A stretch of 64,000 nt of DNA, taken from positions 96,485 through 160,484 of the forward strand of contig NZ_LQBQ01000039.1 in the NCBI RefSeq assembly GCF_001507595.1, given 5' to 3'. This stretch comes from Ruegeria marisrubri (GTDB taxonomy: Bacteria > Pseudomonadota > Alphaproteobacteria > Rhodobacterales > Rhodobacteraceae). Position 1 is the stretch's first letter. Each line of letters begins with the position of its first letter. The notes below the pieces were generated by a model, which saw only the letters and a program-made list of their open reading frames with translations, had not been told where the DNA came from and did no database searches. The position numbers and the translations under genes were made by a program. Positions 36,141 through 45,587 of this stretch are shown one piece after another.

Positions 36141-37640
36141 TCATCCCGGCAGCAGGAACAGCGTGATCGCCGGGAACGCGACCAGGATGATCACCCGGAC
36201 GATGTCGGAGCCGACAAAGAAGATCACTGCCTTGTAGGTTTCCATCATCGGCGTCTTGCGATCCATTGCGTTGATGATGAACAGGTTCATCCCCACCGGC
36301 GGCGTGATCAGCCCCACCTCGACCACGATCAGCACGAGGATGCCGAACCAGATCGCCACATGCTCGGCCTCGATCCGGTTGGCCATGCCCTGCGTGACGC
36401 GGATGCCCAGTTCCTTCATCTGCTCACGGGTCAGTTCCGTGCCGGTGGCGATGGCCTCCTGGATCGAGGCCAGCATTTCCGCCCCCATCCCGTCTGGAAT
36501 GCCGTTTTTCAGAACCTCCATCGCGGCCTCGGCCTGCATGGCGGGCAGCGAGATCAGGTTGAAATCCATCGCCGAGATCACCGGGAAAAAGATCGGGATC
36601 GTCAGCAGGATCATCGACAGGCTGTCCATCAGGCAGCCGAAGACGAGGTAGAAACACAGGATCAGCGCCAGCACGACCCAGGGTGAGAAGCCCTGGCTTA
36701 CGACGAAGTTCGACAACTCCTGCGGCACCTGGGTGAGGGCGAGAAAGCCGTTGTAGAACCCGGCGCCCAGGATGATGAAAAAGATCATCGCGGTCGAACG
36801 GGCGGTGACGATGAAACTGTCGACCAGCGACGCGCGGGTCAGGCCGCCGTTGAAATAGGCGATGACGGCGGTGCCGAACGCGCCCACGGCGGCGCCTTCG
36901 GTCGGGGTGAACCAGCCCAGGTAGATGCCGCCGACTACCAGGCCAAAGACCAGCAGCACCGGCCAGACCCGGACCAGCGCGGCGAACCGCTGGGAATAGG
37001 GGACCGGCGGGCGGGTGCCGGCGCTGTCGGGGTAGAGACGCACATAAAGCGAAATGGCGATCACATATCCCACGGCGGCCAGAATGCCCGGAATGAAAGC
37101 GGCGAGGAACAGCTTGGCGATGTTCTGCTCGGTCAGGATCGCGTAAATCACCAGCACGACCGAAGGCGGGATCAGGATGCCCAGCGTGCCGCCCGCGGCC
37201 AGCGTCGCGGTCGAGAAACCCCCAGCATAGCCATATTGCTTGAGCTCCGGCAGGGCGACCCGGCCCATGGTGGCGGCCGTGGCCAGAGACGAGCCGCAGA
37301 TCGCGCCGAAACCCGCGCAGGCGCCGATGGCGGCCATCGCCACCCCGCCGCGCCGGTGGCCAAGCCAGCCCTCGGCCGCCTTGAACAGCGCGTTGGACAT
37401 GCCGCCCAGCGTCGCGAAATGCCCCATCAGCAGGAACATCGGCACGATGGTCAGCGAGTAGCTGGAAAAGGTCGTGTAGGTTTCGTTCTTGAGGCGGGCA
37501 AAGGCCACCTGCGTGCCGCCGGTCACCCAGACCAGCCCGACAAGACCGACGAGAAACATGGCGAGGCCGATCGGCACCCGCAGAAAGATCAGCACCATCA
37601 GCGCCGGAAACGACGCGATTCCGATTTCAAGCGCGGTCAA
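36141..37640 (-). CDS. dctM: TRAP transporter large permease, DctM family
   Basis: A 499-residue membrane protein with 12 or more helices, the large subunit of a tripartite ATP-independent periplasmic transporter. It drives Na+-coupled uptake of a carboxylate with DctP and DctQ. Family stretches include ACAGFGAICGSSLATAATMG (split at S) near residues 104-122 and IPPSVVLVIYAILTEQNIAKLF near 155-175. I place the start at TTG 37640, because this TTG overlaps the stop of dctQ (TTGA), a coupled start; the longer frame to 37769 lies inside dctQ. A ~70-residue hydrophilic insertion (~ 390-460) is unusual for the family. Confidence 0.88.
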   Translation of the reverse strand: MTALEIGIASFPALMVLIFLRVPIGLAMFLVGLVGLVWVTGGTQVAFARLKNETYTTFSSYSLTIVPMFLLMGHFATLGGMSNALFKAAEGWLGHRRGGVAMAAIGACAGFGAICGSSLATAATMGRVALPELKQYGYAGGFSTATLAAGGTLGILIPPSVVLVIYAILTEQNIAKLFLAAFIPGILAAVGYVIAISLYVRLYPDSAGTRPPVPYSQRFAALVRVWPVLLVFGLVVGGIYLGWFTPTEGAAVGAFGTAVIAYFNGGLTRASLVDSFIVTARSTAMIFFIILGAGFYNGFLALTQVPQELSNFVVSQGFSPWVVLALILCFYLVFGCLMDSLSMILLTIPIFFPVISAMDFNLISLPAMQAEAAMEVLKNGIPDGMGAEMLASIQEAIATGTELTREQMKELGIRVTQGMANRIEAEHVAIWFGILVLIVVEVGLITPPVGMNLFIINAMDRKTPMMETYKAVIFFVGSDIVRVIILVAFPAITLFLLPG

Positions 37641-38221
37641 TGGGTTGCCTCCACACCATCCCAGATCAGGATGCGGCCTGTATAGAATTCGACTGTGCGG
37701 ACACCGGCCATGTAGAGGCCCACGATGGCCGCGGCGAGCGACGCGACAAAGCTGAGCGCATAGGCCCACCAGATCGGAAACTGCAGAAGAAACGTGGTTT
37801 CACCGTATTCCTTCTTGCTCATCATGCCGTCGAACAGCTTCCACGCGATCAGCACCAGAACCGCGGCAAAGACGATCTCGGTCACCATGCGCAGGAACCG
37901 GTTCACCCGGGCCGAGAAGGTGTTTGCCAGAATATCGACCGAGGCATGGCCGGCCGTGATCTGGCACAGGGGCAGAAAACAGAAGATGGCAAAGGCCACC
38001 CCGGCTTCGACCAGTTCGAAGTCGCCGTTGACCGGCCCCACCCCCATGTCGAGCGCCCATTTGGCAAAGCCGGGGGCGACGCTCTGCATGAAGCCTCCGT
38101 GGAAGACTCCGTTCAGCAGGCGGCCCAGAATGGACACGCAGGTCAGCAGGATCAGGAGGCTCAGAACGATCCCGCCGACGATGGCCAGTGTTCTGGCCAG
38201 CCCCATCATCAGTTTGTGCAT
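37637..38221 (-). CDS. dctQ: TRAP transporter small permease, DctQ family
   Basis: A 194-residue protein with four predicted membrane helices (near residues 10-30, 65-85, 105-125, 145-168), the pattern of the small TRAP subunit that stabilises the large permease. ATG 38221 follows GACCGAGGA. It ends in a 4-base overlap with dctM. The order substrate-binding protein, small permease, large permease is the common one. Confidence 0.87.
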   Translation of the reverse strand: MHKLMMGLARTLAIVGGIVLSLLILLTCVSILGRLLNGVFHGGFMQSVAPGFAKWALDMGVGPVNGDFELVEAGVAFAIFCFLPLCQITAGHASVDILANTFSARVNRFLRMVTEIVFAAVLVLIAWKLFDGMMSKKEYGETTFLLQFPIWWAYALSFVASLAAAIVGLYMAGVRTVEFYTGRILIWDGVEATH

Positions 38222-38291
38222 CGGTCCTCGGTCTGTTGCAGGCGCCGTTCGGCCGCGGCACGTTCGCGCCGCGGCCATTCATGCGGCCGGA

Positions 38292-39350
38292 TCAGTTGGC
38301 GTATTGCGGCGTGTATTTCTCGATCAGCATCTGCGCTTCTTCGATCAGCGCCTTGCCGTCCTTGCCCTTGGACTCCATGTCGGCAATCCACTCGTCATAG
38401 ATCGGCTGGGCCAGCTTGCGCCATTCCTCGACACCGGCCTCGTCGATCGTGATGATGTTGTTGCCCAGATCCTCGGCAACCTGCCGGGCCGGACCATCCG
38501 CATCCGCCTGCGTGCCGCCGGCGAAGACCGAGAACTCCAGCCCCGAATTGTCGTCGATCACCTTTTTCAGGTCATCGGGCAGGCTTTCATACTTTTCCTT
38601 GTTCATCGCCAGAACGAAGGTCAGCGTGTAGAGCGCGCGGCCTTCGAACTCGGTGTGGTTGTGGACCAGTTCCGGCACTTTCAGGGCCGTGGTCACTTCC
38701 CACGGGATGGTGGTGCCGTCGATCACGCCCTTGGACAGGCCCTCGGGCACGGCAGGCACCGGCATGCCGACCGGGGTCGCGCCCAGCTTGGTCAGCAGCG
38801 AGTTGACCGAGCGCGAGCCGCCGCGGATCTTCATGCCCTCCAGGTCTTCGGGCTTCTCCACCGGCTCGGCGGTGTGGATCATGCCCGGCCCATGCACCCA
38901 GGTCGCAAGGATGTGGACATCCTTGAACTCGCCATCCTTCATGTGCTTTTCGAACATTTCCCAATAGGCGTGCGACACCGCGCGGGCATTGGTCATCATG
39001 AAGGGCAGTTCGAACACTTCGGTGCTGGGGAAGCGCCCGGGCGTATAGCCCACCACCGTCCACACGATGTCGGCCACGCCGTCGATGGCCTGGTCCATCA
39101 GTTCCGGCGGCTTGCCGCCCAGCTGCATCGACGGATAGCGTTCGATCTTGATGCGACCTTCCGAGGCCTGTTCGACATTGTCGGCCCAGACATCCAGAAC
39201 CAGTTTCGGCACGTTGGCCTGTGCCGGCAGGAATTGGTGCAGTTTCAGCGTGACTTCCTGCGCCAGCGCCGTTCCCGCGCTGAAACCCGTGGCCAGGGCC
39301 GCAACCGCAGCCCCGCCGATCACGCCCAGAAGCGTTCTCCGATAGGTCAT
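38292..39350 (-). CDS. dctP: TRAP transporter substrate-binding protein, DctP family
   Basis: A 352-residue periplasmic protein with a signal peptide (residues ~1-30, ending GTALAQ) and the DctP/SBP_bac_7 fold. The conserved Arg that grips the substrate carboxylate is probably in the segment GMKIRGGSRSVNSLLTKLG (~ 172-190). Its place ahead of two aryl-CoA ligases and box genes, with BoxR-type half-sites in its leader, points to benzoate or another aromatic carboxylate as substrate. GGGAGGATGAC precedes ATG 39350. Confidence 0.9.
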   Translation of the reverse strand: MTYRRTLLGVIGGAAVAALATGFSAGTALAQEVTLKLHQFLPAQANVPKLVLDVWADNVEQASEGRIKIERYPSMQLGGKPPELMDQAIDGVADIVWTVVGYTPGRFPSTEVFELPFMMTNARAVSHAYWEMFEKHMKDGEFKDVHILATWVHGPGMIHTAEPVEKPEDLEGMKIRGGSRSVNSLLTKLGATPVGMPVPAVPEGLSKGVIDGTTIPWEVTTALKVPELVHNHTEFEGRALYTLTFVLAMNKEKYESLPDDLKKVIDDNSGLEFSVFAGGTQADADGPARQVAEDLGNNIITIDEAGVEEWRKLAQPIYDEWIADMESKGKDGKALIEEAQMLIEKYTPQYAN

Positions 39351-39377
39351 GTCATCCTCCCTTTGACCCCTATTTGT

Positions 39378-39420
39378 GGCAATATAATGCGAAAATTGAT
39401 TGATTTTGCAATATACTGCT
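39378..39420. promoter_or_regulatory. BoxR-like half-sites upstream of dctP
   Basis: Two variants of the TGCA-N6-TGCA arrangement lie 28-70 bases before the dctP start: GGCA-ATATAA-TGCG at 39378-39391 and TGCA-ATATAC-TGCT at 39407-39420. The core ATATAN matches the spacer of the perfect site at 31392. These sites tie the transporter to the same regulator as the box genes. Confidence 0.55.
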
Positions 39421-39631
39421 TATCTCTGTCCGCCTCCCATTTTCCTCCGTCTGGCTCTCCTGTCTTTCGGCCCACCGCGCCTGTTGCGTTCAGAGCGCGC
39501 GGTCAGGCCCAGGGGAGGGGCGAACAGGTTCAATGATCTTCCAAGACTGCAACCGAACCCCGCCGCGACGCAAGCACCGTCTTTCCTCCGTGGTCGAATA
39601 GTTGTCCTTGCCCGACGGGGGAGCACCATTG

Positions 39632-40330
39632 CTATTCCGCCTGCGTGAGGGTCAGTTCCACCGGGGCCAGCCCGTCCACACCCCCGGTGATCACGTCACC
39701 GGCCACGACCGGCCCAACCCCGGCCGGGGTGCCCGTCAGGATCAGATCGCCGGGGCGCAGGTGGTAGAAGCCCGACAGGTGGCTGATGATCTCATCGACC
39801 TTCCAGACCATCTCGGCCAGTGTCGCGTTCTGACGGAGTTCCCCGTTCACCGACAGATGGATGCGCTTTTCCGCGTCCGGGGCCCAGTCACTTGCCTTGG
39901 TCAGTGGAGCGAATACGGCTGCGTTCTCGACATCCTTGCCCAGATCCCACGGGCGTTGCTTTTTCCTTTCGCGGATTTGCAGGTCGCGTCGGGTCATGTC
40001 CAGGGCGCAGCCATAGGCATAGATCGCGGCCATGGCCTCGTCTCGCCCGGCCCGGAACACCGGGCGCCCGATCGCCACGGCGAGTTCCATCTCGTGATGG
40101 TAGTCCTCGGTTCCGGGGGGATAGGGAACGACGGCCCCGGACAGTACCGCGTTCGGAGCCGATTTGGTGAAGTAGAAAGGTGCTTCGCGGTCAACCTCGT
40201 GTCCCATCTCGGCAGCATGGGCGGCATAGTTTCTGCCGACGCAGAAAATCCGGCCGATGGGATAGGTGCCGGCTTCGCCAGCGACCGGGACGGCAGGGAT
40301 CTCGGGAAGGTTGAACAGGTATTCGGTCAT
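39632..40330 (-). CDS. Fumarylacetoacetate-hydrolase-family protein
   Basis: A 232-residue FAH-fold enzyme starting at ATG 40330 with AAGGAGCACC upstream. Motifs are IFCVGRNYAAHAAEMG (~ 28-43), metal ligands in YHHEMELAVAIG (E-x-E type, ~ 77-88), and the terminal GDLILTGTPAGVGPV. Size and wording are close to fumarylpyruvate or acylpyruvate hydrolases. In this place it could also supply a decarboxylase or isomerase step of homoprotocatechuate breakdown, since HpaG in the operon downstream is single-domain. The open frame to 40522 lacks a start signal and is not used. Confidence 0.82.
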   Translation of the reverse strand: MTEYLFNLPEIPAVPVAGEAGTYPIGRIFCVGRNYAAHAAEMGHEVDREAPFYFTKSAPNAVLSGAVVPYPPGTEDYHHEMELAVAIGRPVFRAGRDEAMAAIYAYGCALDMTRRDLQIRERKKQRPWDLGKDVENAAVFAPLTKASDWAPDAEKRIHLSVNGELRQNATLAEMVWKVDEIISHLSGFYHLRPGDLILTGTPAGVGPVVAGDVITGGVDGLAPVELTLTQAE

Positions 40331-40989
40331 GGCGGGTGCTCCTTGTTCGTGTCCTGCTCGCCCGGTGCGGACGCGCTTCAGTCTGCGATGTGGTCGTCGC
40401 GAACCGGTGGTGCGAGTCATATCCGGAATATCCCCGGCTTTGACCCATCTTGTGTCAGTCAAAGGGTGTTTTGTGGGTTGCTTGAACGCGGCCACAAGAT
40501 ATGGGCGGGCGGGCAAGCACAAGATCGTGAGTTGAAATATAATGGCCGTGTTGGGGTTGGATCACGGGTGCTCTGTGGTAAAGTTATCCACAGGGACCTT
40601 CCCGCCATGTGTGCCGGGAACGCGGTGATCCCCGAGGCCTGAGTTGAGGACCTCACATTTTTTCTTCCGAACCTGCAGAAGCGGGGTCTTTAGGCGCGCC
40701 AAAGGCTAACGAAACGGAAGGTATTGTATACAGACAACCGATTGGGCATCACAAACCGAACGCTTCGGGGCGCATAAAGCAGAGAGCCGACCCCCTCAGG
40801 TGTCTCTGCGCCGTGCAAGAGTTGAATTTCCAACTTGGTGCGCGTCCCGAGGCTTGCGCCGGAACGTCGCACAGGTTCCTGACGAAGCCGGTCGCAGGCC
40901 AGGTGAACGATCTACTCCAGGCCTGGCCACCCCGTCGGAGCGTACCCCCTCCGCTCCGACGGGGCCTCGATTCTTTCTCTTGATCGACG
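40331..40989. other. Gene-poor interval upstream of the FAH gene
   Basis: About 660 bases without a convincing protein gene on either strand. Features seen: a consensus-like TATAAT at 40538-40543; CTGTGG-TAAAGTTAT-CCACAG, a 6-bp hairpin whose right part is a perfect DnaA-box word TTATCCACA (40584-40592); a weak hairpin followed by a T-run near 40631-40668; the palindrome TGTATACA at 40725-40732, a GntR-style operator core; and a strong hairpin at 40930-40964. A small RNA, or the decay products of a former gene, are both possible. Confidence 0.4.
40930..40964. terminator. 13-bp perfect hairpin
   Basis: CCCCGTCGGAGCG and CGCTCCGACGGGG form a perfect 13-bp stem with a 9-base loop. On the plus strand it is followed by a T/C-rich stretch (CTCGATTCTTTCTCTT). 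On the minus strand it lies 25 bases beyond the stop codon of the frame ending at 40990, and so could mark the 3' end of that gene or gene relic. Confidence 0.55.
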
Positions 40990-41262
40990 TCAGAAATCCG
41001 CATCGGACAGGTGCGCAAGACTGCCCTGTTCCAGTATCAAGCCTCGCACACGCTCTGCGTCTTCCGACAGGCTGCGGGATTGCGGCCAGACCAGGCAAAG
41101 CTCGTTGAAGGCGCAGGAATTACACCACGTGCGCGGACACTAACCGCTTTCGTCGAATGCGCGTGCCATGGTCGCAATAAGGCGTTCGTCCCCCTCGGTC
41201 AGGCTCGCACTGCGGCTCAAGCGGAACGATCGCCTTGCCCTCCCCGACCGGATCGATCCCGA
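40990..41262 (-). pseudogene. TAG-interrupted small frame downstream of hpaR (relic or recoded gene)
   Basis: Directly after the hpaR stop codon the same minus-strand frame stays open for 40 codons, reading sensible coding sequence at its end (SLTEGDERLIATMARAFDESG, split after M). It meets TAG at 41142-41140, then continues 49 more codons to TGA at 40992-40990 (including WCNSCAFNELCLVWPQ). The second part has Cys-x2-Cys-x5-Cys and no usable start codon before it, so the two parts look like one gene broken by a nonsense codon. The cysteine spacing resembles small metal- or cluster-binding proteins. I cannot name the family. Confidence 0.35.
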
Positions 41263-41697
41263 TCAGCTGTCCATTTCGTTCAGTTCATTCAGCAGATCCA
41301 ACAGCATCTCGTAGCGTTCCGGGCCGAGATGGGCGCGGATGCGCTCAGCCGCCCGGATGCTTGCCGACAAATTGTCGTGAATGATCTTTTCGCCCGCCTT
41401 GGTGATACGCACCACCTGCTTGCGCCGGTCCTCGGGGTCCGGTCGCCGGGCGATCAAGCCCTTTTCCTCGAGCTTCTGCAGAATGCGCGTGAGGCTGGGC
41501 AGCAGCAGGCAGGCGCGATCGGCGATCCGGGTTGGATCCTGCGGCCCCTCCTCCTGCAATACGCGCAGGACACGCCATTGCTGCTCGGTGATGTCGACGT
41601 CGGCAAGCATCAACCGAATGGGTCCCATGACCTTTTCACGGGCACGCAACAGGGCGATCGGAAGCGAGCGGGAGGTCAGTGGCAAATCTCTGGTCAT
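41263..41697 (-). CDS. hpaR: MarR-family repressor of the homoprotocatechuate operon, HpaR
   Basis: A 144-residue winged-helix regulator of the MarR family. The DNA-binding core is at residues ~35-100 (ITEQQWRVLRVLQEEGPQD, then LLPSLTRILQKLEEKGLIARR and the wing PEDRRKQVVRITKAG). HpaR-type proteins repress hpa genes until homoprotocatechuate or 4-hydroxyphenylacetate binds. ATG 41697 follows AAGGATTCC; the longer frame runs back through the divergent promoter. It is divergent from hpaF across 99 bases that include a near-palindrome at 41770-41781. Confidence 0.88.
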   Translation of the reverse strand: MTRDLPLTSRSLPIALLRAREKVMGPIRLMLADVDITEQQWRVLRVLQEEGPQDPTRIADRACLLLPSLTRILQKLEEKGLIARRPDPEDRRKQVVRITKAGEKIIHDNLSASIRAAERIRAHLGPERYEMLLDLLNELNEMDS

Positions 41698-41748
41698 GAG
41701 GAATCCTTGCCGAATTCGAAGAGTGCTGCAACCGGGGATTGAGACCGG

Positions 41749-41781
41749 TTGACAGAATCGAATAAATACTTCACATGTTAA
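41749..41781 (+). promoter_or_regulatory. Promoter and operator candidate of the hpaF operon
   Basis: A consensus -35 word TTGACA lies at 41749-41754. About 15 bases further is TTCACATGTTAA (41770-41781), a near-palindrome centred on ACATGT, in the position of the -10 element. A MarR repressor bound there would block transcription. The divergent hpaR gene makes HpaR the obvious candidate. Confidence 0.5.
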
Positions 41782-41796
41782 CAAAAGGAGATGACC

Positions 41797-42183
41797 ATGC
41801 CACACATCATCGTGGATTATTCCGGCAACATCGAGGACCGGGTGGACATGGCCGGGCTGTGCGAGGCGTTGCGCAAAGCGGCAGCTGATACCGGGGTGTT
41901 TCCTCTGGCGGGCATCCGTGTCCGGGCGTTTCGTGCCGATTGCACCGCGATTGCCGACGGCAACCCGGCGCATGGCTATGTCGACATCTCAGTCCGCCTG
42001 CGCGACGGGCGGGATCTGGCGACCCGCAAGGCGGCGACCGCGCTTATCTTCTCGGCCGCCGAGGGCTTTCTCGCCCCGGCGATGCGCAGCCACTCCATCG
42101 CGCTGTCGATGGAGATGCGCGACATCGACCCCGAACTTTCGCCGAAAACCGGCACCATCCGTAACCATCTGACAAAGGGCTGA
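41797..42183 (+). CDS. hpaF: 5-carboxymethyl-2-hydroxymuconate isomerase HpaF
   Basis: A 128-residue enzyme of the tautomerase superfamily (CHMI). It converts 5-carboxymethyl-2-hydroxymuconate to 2-oxo-hept-3-ene-1,7-dioate precursors. The start is ATG 41797, not the in-frame ATG 41791. AAGGAG (41785-41790) then has a proper 6-base spacer, and Met removal exposes Pro-1, the catalytic base of this family (MPHIIVDYSGN). hpaE starts 5 bases after its stop. Confidence 0.92.
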   Translation: MPHIIVDYSGNIEDRVDMAGLCEALRKAAADTGVFPLAGIRVRAFRADCTAIADGNPAHGYVDISVRLRDGRDLATRKAATALIFSAAEGFLAPAMRSHSIALSMEMRDIDPELSPKTGTIRNHLTKG

Positions 42184-42188
42184 CCGCG

Positions 42189-43700
<1,512 letters not shown>

Positions 43701-43731
43701 GCCCGCGCAACCCGTCTTGGAGGAGGAGAGA

Positions 43732-44586
43732 ATGGGCGAAATCGTTCTTGCAGCCAAATGCACCCATGTTCCGACCATGCTGATGTCCGAGCAGCCCGGC
43801 CGGCTGGAAGGCACCCGCAAACCGGCGATCGACGGGCACCGGGAAATCGCCCGGCGCGCCAAGGCGCTGGGCGCGGACACGATCGTGATCTGCGACACGC
43901 ATTGGGTGGTCAACGCAGGCTTTCACATCAACGCCAACCACCGCTTCAAGGGCCTGTTCACTTCGAACGAGTTTCCCCAGTTCATCCAGGACCTTCCCTA
44001 TGACTATCAGGGCAACGCGGCGCTGGGCGATGCGATTGCCGAAAAGGCGACGGAGATGGGCGTCCATACCCTGTCGCACCAGATCGACTCGCTCGAACTG
44101 GAATATGGCACGCTGGTGCCGATGCGCTTCATGAGCCGCGAGGGGGAGTTCAAGGTCGTCTCCATCGCCGCCTGGTGCACCGTCCACGACCACGAGGAAA
44201 GCCGCGTGGTGGGCGAGGCGATCCGCGCCGCGGTCGAGGCCAGTGACAGCAAGGTGCTGCTGGTCGCCTCGGGCTCGCTCAGCCACAAGATCTGGGCCAA
44301 CCGGGACTATGCCGCCAACAACGGCACCTTCACCATCAGTTCCGAGTTCAACCGCCAGATGGATCTGCGCGTTCTCGAGTTGTGGCAGAAGGGAGACCAT
44401 GCCACCTTCCTGAAGATGCTCAAGGAATATGCCGATTTCTGCTGTGGTGAGGGCTCGATGCACGATACCGCCATGCTCTACGGGGCGCTGGGCTGGGACG
44501 GGTACACCGCGCCCTGCGAAGTCGCCACCGAGTATTTCCCCAGTTCCGGCACCGGTCAGACCAACGTGATCTTCCCGGTTCAGTAA
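43732..44586 (+). CDS. hpaD: Homoprotocatechuate 2,3-dioxygenase, LigB (class III) type
   Basis: A 284-residue extradiol dioxygenase of the LigB/class III family, like E. coli HpaD/HpcB. Its N-terminus (MGEIVLAAKCTHVPTMLMSE) carries the first iron-ligand His at H12, with a second expected in the CDTHWVVNAGFH region (~ 54-65). It opens 3,4-dihydroxyphenylacetate to 5-carboxymethyl-2-hydroxymuconate semialdehyde. ATG 43732 is preceded by GGAGGAGGAGAGA. The next gene encodes a structurally unrelated enzyme for the same reaction. Confidence 0.9.
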   Translation: MGEIVLAAKCTHVPTMLMSEQPGRLEGTRKPAIDGHREIARRAKALGADTIVICDTHWVVNAGFHINANHRFKGLFTSNEFPQFIQDLPYDYQGNAALGDAIAEKATEMGVHTLSHQIDSLELEYGTLVPMRFMSREGEFKVVSIAAWCTVHDHEESRVVGEAIRAAVEASDSKVLLVASGSLSHKIWANRDYAANNGTFTISSEFNRQMDLRVLELWQKGDHATFLKMLKEYADFCCGEGSMHDTAMLYGALGWDGYTAPCEVATEYFPSSGTGQTNVIFPVQ

Positions 44587-44596
44587 GGAGGCCCCC

Positions 44597-45577
44597 ATGC
44601 CCGTTCCCGCCCCCAACCTCTATCCGCCCTTCAACATCGTGCGGCTCAGCCATGTCGAATACCGCGTGACCGATCTTGCGGCCTCGCGCGCCTTTTACGT
44701 CGATACGCTGGGCCTTCAGGTGACCCACGAGGATGACAGCCGCATCTACCTGCGTGCGATGGAAGAACGCGGCCATCACTGCATCGTGCTGGAGCAGGCG
44801 GATACGGCCGATGTCGGGGTTCTGGGGTTCAAGCTGTATGACGAGCCGGATCTCGACAAGGCGGCGGCGTTCTTCAGCGCGCGGGGCCTGCCGGTCGAGT
44901 GGGTCGAGCGCCCGCATATGGGCCGCACCCTGCGCACGCGCGACCCGTGGGGCATCCCGCTGGAATTCTACGTCAGGATGGAGCGGTTGGAACCGATTCA
45001 CCAGAAATACAGACTCTATCACGGGGTAAAACCGCTGCGGATCGACCATTTCAACATGTTCGCGGCGGATGTGGACGGGGCGGTCGCCTTTTACAACGAG
45101 ATCGGGTTCCGTGTCACCGAATACACCGAGGATGACGACAGCGGGAAACTCTGGGCCGCCTGGATGCACCGCAAGGGCGGCGTGCACGACGTGGCCTTTA
45201 CCAACGGGCTCGGCCCGCGCCTGCACCACACCGCCTTCTGGGTGCCGAACCCGCTCAACATCATCGACCTGCTCGATCTGATGTCGACCACCGGCTATGT
45301 CGGCAATATCGAGCGCGGGCCGGGGCGGCATGGCATTTCCAACGCGTTTTTCCTGTATGTGCGCGACCCGGACGGGCACCGGATCGAGATCTACTGCTCG
45401 GATTACCAGACCGTTGATCCCGATCTGGAACCGATCAAGTGGTCGCTGACCGATCCGCAGCGCCAGACGTTGTGGGGGGCGCCAGCGCCGCGCAGCTGGT
45501 TCGAAGAGGGCTCGGTTTTCGCAGGAATAGAGCCTGCTCCAAGCGCATTGAAAGCACAACCGATCGTCGCGCCGTGA
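44597..45577 (+). CDS. Homoprotocatechuate 2,3-dioxygenase, VOC (class I) type
   Basis: A 326-residue extradiol dioxygenase with two vicinal-oxygen-chelate modules, like the enzymes of Arthrobacter (MndD) and Brevibacterium (HPCD). Metal ligands are H151 (RIDHFNMF), H210 or H211 (LHHTAFWV) and E264 (HRIEIYCSDYQ), matching the 2-His-1-Glu set and spacing of that family. It should bind Fe(II) or Mn(II) and catalyse the same cleavage as the preceding LigB-type gene, which starts only 10 bases before it ends. The pairing of two non-homologous enzymes is unusual. Confidence 0.9.
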   Translation: MPVPAPNLYPPFNIVRLSHVEYRVTDLAASRAFYVDTLGLQVTHEDDSRIYLRAMEERGHHCIVLEQADTADVGVLGFKLYDEPDLDKAAAFFSARGLPVEWVERPHMGRTLRTRDPWGIPLEFYVRMERLEPIHQKYRLYHGVKPLRIDHFNMFAADVDGAVAFYNEIGFRVTEYTEDDDSGKLWAAWMHRKGGVHDVAFTNGLGPRLHHTAFWVPNPLNIIDLLDLMSTTGYVGNIERGPGRHGISNAFFLYVRDPDGHRIEIYCSDYQTVDPDLEPIKWSLTDPQRQTLWGAPAPRSWFEEGSVFAGIEPAPSALKAQPIVAP

Positions 45578-45587
45578 AGGGGATGAG

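Noticed and set aside
39400..39648. An 82-codon plus-strand frame upstream of the FAH gene
   Set aside because: It crosses the dctP leader, has no ribosome site and shows no protein-like pattern. The interval 39351-39631 is best read as promoter DNA.
40584..40592. Replication origin suggested by a perfect DnaA-box word
   Set aside because: Only one box was seen, with no cluster of boxes, no A+T-rich unwinding region and no dnaA, repABC or parAB genes near.
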